Shown piece by piece: positions 5,922 to 6,440 of a stretch of 6,440 nucleotides of DNA; the first letter of the stretch is position 1; each line of letters opens with the position of its first letter. The notes under the pieces are model-generated. The model saw nothing but the letters and a program-made list of their open reading frames with translations. It was not told the DNA's origin and did no database searches. Origin of the DNA: Acidobacteriota bacterium (GTDB lineage: Bacteria; Acidobacteriota; UBA890; WLXD01). Both the position numbers and the translations under genes were made by a program. The stretch lies in contig JACZXM010000187.1 of the NCBI GenBank assembly GCA_022571615.1, positions 1 to 6,440 of the forward strand, given 5' to 3'.

Positions 5922-6440
5922 CGATCAGACCGCGCTGCCCGCTCGGGCCGACTGCCGGCTGCAACGAGAAGCGCGGCGCTTCAAGCGGCGCGTCGTTCTG
6001 GCGTACAACCGTTCTGCCGACGATGAACCCGATCGCTGCCCCGGCGACGACATCGCTCAGAAAGTGAGCTCCACGGTTGATCCGGGAGGCGCCGACCAGC
6101 GAGGCGACAAAATAGCCGGGCACACCGACCATCATTCCGTAGTGCCGGTCCAGCACGGTGGCCAAGGCGAACATGGCGGAAGTATGACCGGAGGGAAAGG
6201 AGGCATCGTTCGACCCGTCGGGCCGCGTGCGATTCGTGGCCAGCTTCAACGCCCCCGTATACAGGTAGTTGACCGTCGCTGCAACTAAGAGATCGTAGCT
6301 CGAGTCGCGGAATTGCTGGCCCCGCGCGAGCCTGCCGGCAGCCAGGGCTCCGACCGACACGATGCCGACAAGTATCGGATTGCCCACGGTGTCGAAAAAC
6401 ACCCCGAAGCCGCTCTCGCGACCGTCCGGTTGGGCAAGCT
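5905..6440 (-). CDS. PAP2-family phosphatase, C-terminal part; runs off right edge
   Basis: This is a membrane-embedded acid phosphatase of the PAP2 / phosphatidic acid phosphatase type 2 fold. It is expected to dephosphorylate a lipid phosphate or pyrophosphate such as undecaprenyl pyrophosphate or phosphatidate. All three signature motifs are present: Lys-x6-Arg-Pro (KLATNRTRP, codons about 6246-6220), PSGH (about 6195-6184) and Ser-Arg-x5-His-x3-Asp (SRINRGAHFLSD, about 6087-6052). The catalytic His, Arg and Asp are in place. Four hydrophobic segments surround the motifs. The frame stays open to base 6440, reading LAQPDGRESGFG before the GTG at 6402, so that GTG is probably internal and the true start lies outside. 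A tail of about 30 residues follows the last helix and ends in Phe (IVMIRF), which is unusual for an inner-membrane enzyme. The stop lies inside the end of the convergent fusion gene. The substrate cannot be told from the sequence. Confidence 0.92.
   Translation of the reverse strand, partial: LAQPDGRESGFGVFFDTVGNPILVGIVSVGALAAGRLARGQQFRDSSYDLLVAATVNYLYTGALKLATNRTRPDGSNDASFPSGHTSAMFALATVLDRHYGMMVGVPGYFVASLVGASRINRGAHFLSDVVAGAAIGFIVGRTVVRQNDAPLEAPRFSLQPAVGPSGQRGLIVMIRF

Noticed and set aside
5968..5982. GAAGCGC/GCGCTTC hairpin as a terminator for the fusion gene
   Set aside because: The arms are separated by one base, so only about five pairs can form. No T-run follows, and the site lies inside the PAP2 coding region.

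Overview
The window is high-GC DNA from what looks like a Gram-negative bacterium. All recognisable genes show strong G/C preference at third codon positions and free use of GTG starts. The EF-P C-terminal domain and a secreted PD40 beta-propeller enzyme next to it are of a kind I associate with Acidobacteriota, deltaproteobacterial lineages and some Gammaproteobacteria. This placement is by eye and weak. There are no RNA genes, CRISPR arrays or mobile elements that I can see.

Layout. The left third (1-2486) is a minus-strand block. In transcription order it holds an M24 Xaa-Pro-type metallopeptidase (2486-1257), elongation factor P (1161-598), a possible 67-residue small protein (595-392) and the N-terminus of an exported beta-propeller protein that runs off the left edge (371-1). 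A 95-bp gap between the peptidase and efp carries a plausible promoter with an inverted repeat filling its spacer. The peptidase/EF-P pairing has a shared proline theme: one cleaves Xaa-Pro bonds and the other relieves ribosome stalling at polyproline. A divergent spacer of about 200 bp (2487-2684) follows.

The centre and right (2685-5921, plus strand) is one very large membrane gene. Its product of 1078 residues is a head-to-tail fusion of a NuoL/ND5-like module and a NuoM/ND4-like module, the antiporter-type subunits of complex I. It stands alone, with no other complex I, Mrp or hydrogenase gene in the window. The sequence framework of both modules is recognisable. However, nearly every charged residue of the canonical proton path appears replaced: the TM5 Glu in both halves, the TM7 Lys in both halves, the TM8 Lys in the second half and the TM12 Glu in the second half. 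This is the most interesting feature of the window: a fused complex I antiporter-like protein that has probably lost ordinary proton pumping.

The right edge (5905-6440, minus strand) is a PAP2-family phosphatase that continues past the window end. It converges on the fusion gene, and the two coding ends overlap by 17 bp.
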